Shown: positions 60,986-64,000 of the stretch, in pieces | Position numbering within the stretch: the first letter of the stretch is position 1 | Layout: each line of letters starts with the position of its first letter | NCBI GenBank assembly: GCA_050732695.1 | Contig: JBOHRL010000091.1 | Span: 1 to 64,000 of the forward strand | DNA length: 64,000 bases | Reading direction: 5' to 3' | Source: JBFFZF01 sp050732695 | GTDB lineage: Bacteria > Gemmatimonadota > Gemmatimonadetes > Longimicrobiales > RSA9 | Position numbers and translations under genes: made by a program | The notes under the pieces: model-generated | What the model was told of the DNA's origin: nothing | The model's database searches: none | Seen by the model: the letters and a program-made list of their open reading frames with translations, nothing else

Positions 60986-61540
60986 ATGTCGATCCGAAGT
61001 GACCGATGGATCCGCCGGATGGCGGAGGAACACGGAATGATCGAGCCGTTCGAACCGGAGCAGGTCCGGGACGGTCGAATCAGTTATGGCGTGTCGTCGT
61101 TCGGATATGACATCCGGGTAGGCGAGACGTACAAGGTGTTCACGGATGTACACAGTGTGATCGTGGATCCGAAGTCGTTTGATCCGCGGTCGTTCGTGGA
61201 TATCGAAGGAGACTATTGCATCATTCCGCCGCACTCGTTCGCGCTGGCGGCGACGATGGAGTACTTCCGGATCCCATCGGACGTGCTGGCGGTGTGCGTG
61301 GGCAAATCGACGTACGCGCGGTGCGGGATCATCGTGAATGTGACGCCGCTCGAGCCGGAGTGGTGCGGGCATCTTACGCTGGAGATTTCGAACACGACGC
61401 CGCTTCCGGCGAAGATCTACAGTCGTGAAGGTCTTGCGCAGCTCCTGTTCTTTCAGGGCGATGAGGTGCCGGAGACGACGTACGCATCGCGCAGCGGCAA
61501 GTATCAGGACCAACGTGGGGTGACGCTGCCGAAGCTGTAG
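60986..61540 (+). CDS. dcd: dCTP deaminase
   Basis: Deaminates dCTP to dUTP for dTMP synthesis. The 184-residue trimeric dUTPase-fold protein has 'YGVSSFGYDIRVGETYKVF', 'VCVGKSTYARCGIIVNVTPL' with Ser and Arg at the phosphate site, and 'EPEWCGHLTLEISN' with the catalytic Glu. The ATG at 60986 has an excellent ribosome-binding site. It is one of only two plus-strand genes in the window and is convergent with sdhB, 15 nt away. Confidence 0.95.
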   Translation: MSIRSDRWIRRMAEEHGMIEPFEPEQVRDGRISYGVSSFGYDIRVGETYKVFTDVHSVIVDPKSFDPRSFVDIEGDYCIIPPHSFALAATMEYFRIPSDVLAVCVGKSTYARCGIIVNVTPLEPEWCGHLTLEISNTTPLPAKIYSREGLAQLLFFQGDEVPETTYASRSGKYQDQRGVTLPKL

Positions 61541-61555
61541 TCGGTCTGGCGTCGG

Positions 61556-62311
61556 TCACGGCTTGTCGGGTCTGCGCATGCGAGCGCGGAGCAGATCGCG
61601 GTTGAGGAGAGCGATGGTGTCGACGCTGATGTTCTTCGGGCATGCGTTCTGACAGGCGCCGTGGTTGGTGCAGTGTCCGAATCGCTCGTCGTCCATGGTC
61701 GCGACCATGTCGATAACGCGGCGGTACCGTTCCGGTTGACCCTGAGGCAGCAGGGCGAGGTGAGCGACTTTGGCCGAGGTGAAGAGCATGGCGGATGCAT
61801 TGGGGCAGGCGGCGACGCAGGCGCCGCAACCGATGCACGCGGCAGCGTCCATCGCGAGATCTGCGTGGTCTTTCGGGATGGCGATGGCATTGGCATCCGG
61901 TGCGCTGCCAGTGCGAACGGAGATGTAACCGCCTGCTTCGATGATGCGGTCGAGGGCCGAGCGATCGACCACGAGGTCCTTGACGATGGGAAAGGCAGCG
62001 GCTCGCCACGGCTCGAGGCGAATCTCGTCGCCGTCGGAGTAGTGCCGCATGTGGAGCTGGCAGACGGTCGTGCCGGGCAATGGACCATGCGGTTCGCCGT
62101 TGATCATGAAGCCACAGGCGCCACAGATCCCTTCGCGGCAGTCGTGATCGAAGGCGATGGGCTCCTTGCCCGTTCGGACGAGATCCTCGTTGACGAGGTC
62201 GAGGAGTTCGAGGAAAGACATGTGCGCGTTCACGTCCTTCGCCACATAGGTCTCGAACGCACCCGGCCGATCGGGTCCTGCCTGCCGCCACACGTGCAGA
62301 GTGAGGTTCAT
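61556..62311 (-). CDS. sdhB: succinate dehydrogenase/fumarate reductase iron-sulfur subunit
   Basis: A 251-residue subunit that passes electrons from SdhA to quinone. The plant-type 2Fe-2S site is in 'DCREGICGACGFMING' with a later Cys ('GTTVCQLHM'). The 4Fe-4S and 3Fe-4S ligands are in 'CIGCGACVAACPNASAML' and 'CTNHGACQNACPKNI'. The layout resembles the Bacillus/Bacteroides-type enzyme that uses menaquinone, in agreement with mqnE/mqnC. It lies downstream of sdhA after a 155-nt gap. Confidence 0.95.
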   Translation of the reverse strand: MNLTLHVWRQAGPDRPGAFETYVAKDVNAHMSFLELLDLVNEDLVRTGKEPIAFDHDCREGICGACGFMINGEPHGPLPGTTVCQLHMRHYSDGDEIRLEPWRAAAFPIVKDLVVDRSALDRIIEAGGYISVRTGSAPDANAIAIPKDHADLAMDAAACIGCGACVAACPNASAMLFTSAKVAHLALLPQGQPERYRRVIDMVATMDDERFGHCTNHGACQNACPKNISVDTIALLNRDLLRARMRRPDKP

Positions 62312-62422
62312 GGTTTGCTCAATGCGCTCTCCACCTGTTCGTCACGTTACGCGAAAGTCCGGGAGGATGGTGATGCGCGCTTCGCAGCCCGATCGAGTCT
62401 CAGAATCCCTCCGTTATCCCTT

Positions 62423-62455
62423 CAGAAACCAGCCCCAGAAACCAGCCCCAGAAAC
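62423..62455. repeat. 13-bp tandem repeat, about 2.5 copies
   Basis: Second site of the CAGCCCCAGAAAC repeat, in the 155-nt gap between sdhA and sdhB, 11 nt beyond the sdhA stop. The unit is identical to the one at 57831-57866. Confidence 0.9.
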
Positions 62456-62466
62456 GTTACATTCCA

Positions 62467-64000
62467 TTACTTGTAGCTCCGCTGTGAGAACGGCACGTAT
62501 TCGAAGCGGAGCGGCTCCTTGTGGAGCCGGGGGGTGTGGTCATCGCCTGCGTATTCCCAGACGGCGGTGTAGGCGAACTGGTCGTCGTTGCGTCTGGCCT
62601 CGCCGTCCTGGCTCTGGTGTTCGATCCGGAAATGAGCGCCAGCAGATTCATCGCGGTGCAGCGCATCGCGACACATCAGTTCGGCGAACTCGAAGAAATC
62701 GGCGACGCGGCCGGCGTATTCGAGCGACTGATTGAGGTCCTGCGCGGATCCGGGCACGTTGACATCGTCCCAGAACTCATCACGGAGCGCAGGAATCCGG
62801 GCGAGAGCCTGATGCAGACCGCCGGCCGAGCGTGACATGCCGCAGTGATCCCAGAGGATACGGCCGAGTTCGCGATGGAACTCGCGGACGGTGCGGCGGC
62901 CGCGAGTGCGCAGCAGGCGCGACGCGCGTTGACTGACGCTGGACTCGGCGTCGCGGAACGCATCGTGATCCGTGGTCACATGATCGAGCCGGGCACCAGC
63001 CAGATCGTCGCCGATCGTGAGCGGGATGATGAAGTAGCCATCGGCGAGTCCCTGCATGAGAGCGCTTGCGCCGAGGCGGTTGGCGCCGTGATCGGAGAAA
63101 TTGGCCTCGCCGATGACGTGCAGGCCGGGGACCGTGCTCATGAGGTTGTAGTCGACCCAGAGGCCGCCCATCGTATAGTGCGGCGCGGGATAGATGCGCA
63201 TCGGCGTCCGGTACGGGTCTTCGCCCGTAATATTGTGGTACATGTCGAACAGGTTACCGTAGCGGTCGGCGATGATATCCTTGCCGAGTCGGTTGATGGC
63301 GTCGCGGAAATCGAGGTAGACGCCGATGCCGGACGGTCCGACGCCACGGCCCTCGTCCACGACTTCCTTGGCGCGTCGTGAAGCGATATCGCGTGGGGCG
63401 AGGTTGCCGAAGCTGGGGTAGATGCGCTCGAGGTAGTAGTCGCGGTCGGACTCCGGGATGTCGCCTGGTGGGCGTTTGTCCGCGGCCCGAATCGGCACCC
63501 AGATACGGCCGTCGTTGCGTAGCGACTCGCTCATGAGCGTGAGTTTGGATTGGTGCTCGCCGGCCGGCGGAATCGAAGTCGGGTGGATCTGTGTGAAGCA
63601 CGGGTTGGCGAAACCGGCGCCGCGTTTGTGTGCGCGCCAGATGGCTGTGACGTTGCAACCCTGAGCGTTGGTCGAGAGAAAGAAAACGTTGCTGTAGCCG
63701 CCGGTCGCGAGGACGACGACATCCGCAGCCCATCGCTCAATGGATCCGTTTGTCAGGTTGCGTGTGATGATGCCTCTCGCCCTGCCGTCGACCAGAACGA
63801 CGTCGAGCATCTCATGGCGCGAGTACATTGCGACCTTGCCGGCCGCGATCTGGCGTTCGAGCGCCTGGTACGCACCGAGCAGAAGTTGCTGGCCCGTCTG
63901 GCCGCGTGCGTAGAACGTGCGCGAGACCTGAGCGCCGCCGAACGAGCGGTTGGCAAGGCCGCCGCCATACTCGCGGGCGAACGGTACACCCTGTGCCACA
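62467..64000 (-). CDS. sdhA: succinate dehydrogenase flavoprotein subunit, 5' end outside window
   Basis: The visible 510 residues are the C-terminal part of SdhA/FrdA, which oxidises succinate with covalent FAD. 'FGGAQVSRTFYARGQTGQQL', 'HPTSIPPAGEH', 'APHYTMGGLWVDYNLM', 'NRLGASALMQGLADGYF' and the catalytic Arg regions are present. The FAD-binding N-terminus with its covalent His, probably 110-130 residues, lies past the right edge. A conserved sdhC should lie upstream of it. Confidence 0.95.
   Translation of the reverse strand, partial: VAQGVPFAREYGGGLANRSFGGAQVSRTFYARGQTGQQLLLGAYQALERQIAAGKVAMYSRHEMLDVVLVDGRARGIITRNLTNGSIERWAADVVVLATGGYSNVFFLSTNAQGCNVTAIWRAHKRGAGFANPCFTQIHPTSIPPAGEHQSKLTLMSESLRNDGRIWVPIRAADKRPPGDIPESDRDYYLERIYPSFGNLAPRDIASRRAKEVVDEGRGVGPSGIGVYLDFRDAINRLGKDIIADRYGNLFDMYHNITGEDPYRTPMRIYPAPHYTMGGLWVDYNLMSTVPGLHVIGEANFSDHGANRLGASALMQGLADGYFIIPLTIGDDLAGARLDHVTTDHDAFRDAESSVSQRASRLLRTRGRRTVREFHRELGRILWDHCGMSRSAGGLHQALARIPALRDEFWDDVNVPGSAQDLNQSLEYAGRVADFFEFAELMCRDALHRDESAGAHFRIEHQSQDGEARRNDDQFAYTAVWEYAGDDHTPRLHKEPLRFEYVPFSQRSYK

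Overview
The window is a dense, high-GC stretch of bacterial chromosome. About 60 protein genes could be supported; all but two (a TPR protein near the left end and dcd) lie on the minus strand. The cell is a diderm with LPS: Kdo synthesis and the LptC-LptA-LptB export genes are present, as are outer-membrane-type proteins. It makes menaquinone by the futalosine route (mqnE, mqnC) and respires through a complete 14-subunit complex I and a succinate dehydrogenase. A GWxTD-like protein, an OstA-like LptA, Ku/LigD and the overall gene arrangement make a member of the Gemmatimonadota or a related FCB/PVC-like diderm my best guess. That taxonomic call is inference, not proof. No tRNA, rRNA, CRISPR array or insertion sequence was seen.

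Layout, left to right. 1-5.3 kb: a GWxTD-like secreted protein, a divergent membrane-anchored TPR protein, and a two-gene NHEJ unit (ku, ligD). 5.8-15.5 kb: an envelope-polysaccharide/lipid cluster (acyltransferase, zinc-ribbon protein, two GT2 enzymes, LPG-synthase-like flippase, methyltransferase, YfhO-like membrane protein, GT4, WecB-type epimerase). 15.5-25 kb: a tightly overlapped operon read kdsB-pyrG-kdsA-kdsC-kdsD-lptC-lptA-lptB-rpoN, which makes CMP-Kdo and the LPS export bridge and ends in sigma-54. 25-28 kb: a beta-barrel protein and pabA, flanked by two related G/T-rich inverted-repeat elements. 28-38.8 kb: xerD, dedA, ispF, purE, mqnC, mqnE and the fatty-acid operon yceD-rpmF-plsX-fabHDG-acpP-fabF. 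38.9-46.4 kb: ndk, an EIIA-CBS protein, sucD, sucC, a UPF0182 membrane protein and a phosphomannomutase/phosphoglucomutase. 46.4-60.8 kb: nuoA-N. 61-64 kb: dcd (plus strand), then sdhB and the 3' part of sdhA, which runs off the right edge.

The genes are linked functionally. CTP synthase supplies the CTP used by KdsB. PlsX and the fab genes supply acyl chains for phospholipid and lipid A. SucCD and Sdh belong to the TCA cycle. MqnE/MqnC make the quinone reduced by Nuo and Sdh. Genes are strongly coupled by ATGA, GTGA and TGATG stop/start overlaps.

The least-explained features are non-coding. One is a 438-bp element with 74-bp near-perfect inverted ends that carry a G-quadruplex motif, with a degenerate relative 2.3 kb away. 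Another is a 13-bp tandem repeat that occurs in two separate respiratory operons. Two genes also appear to start at ATT or ATC. I did not find a convincing new multi-gene system.
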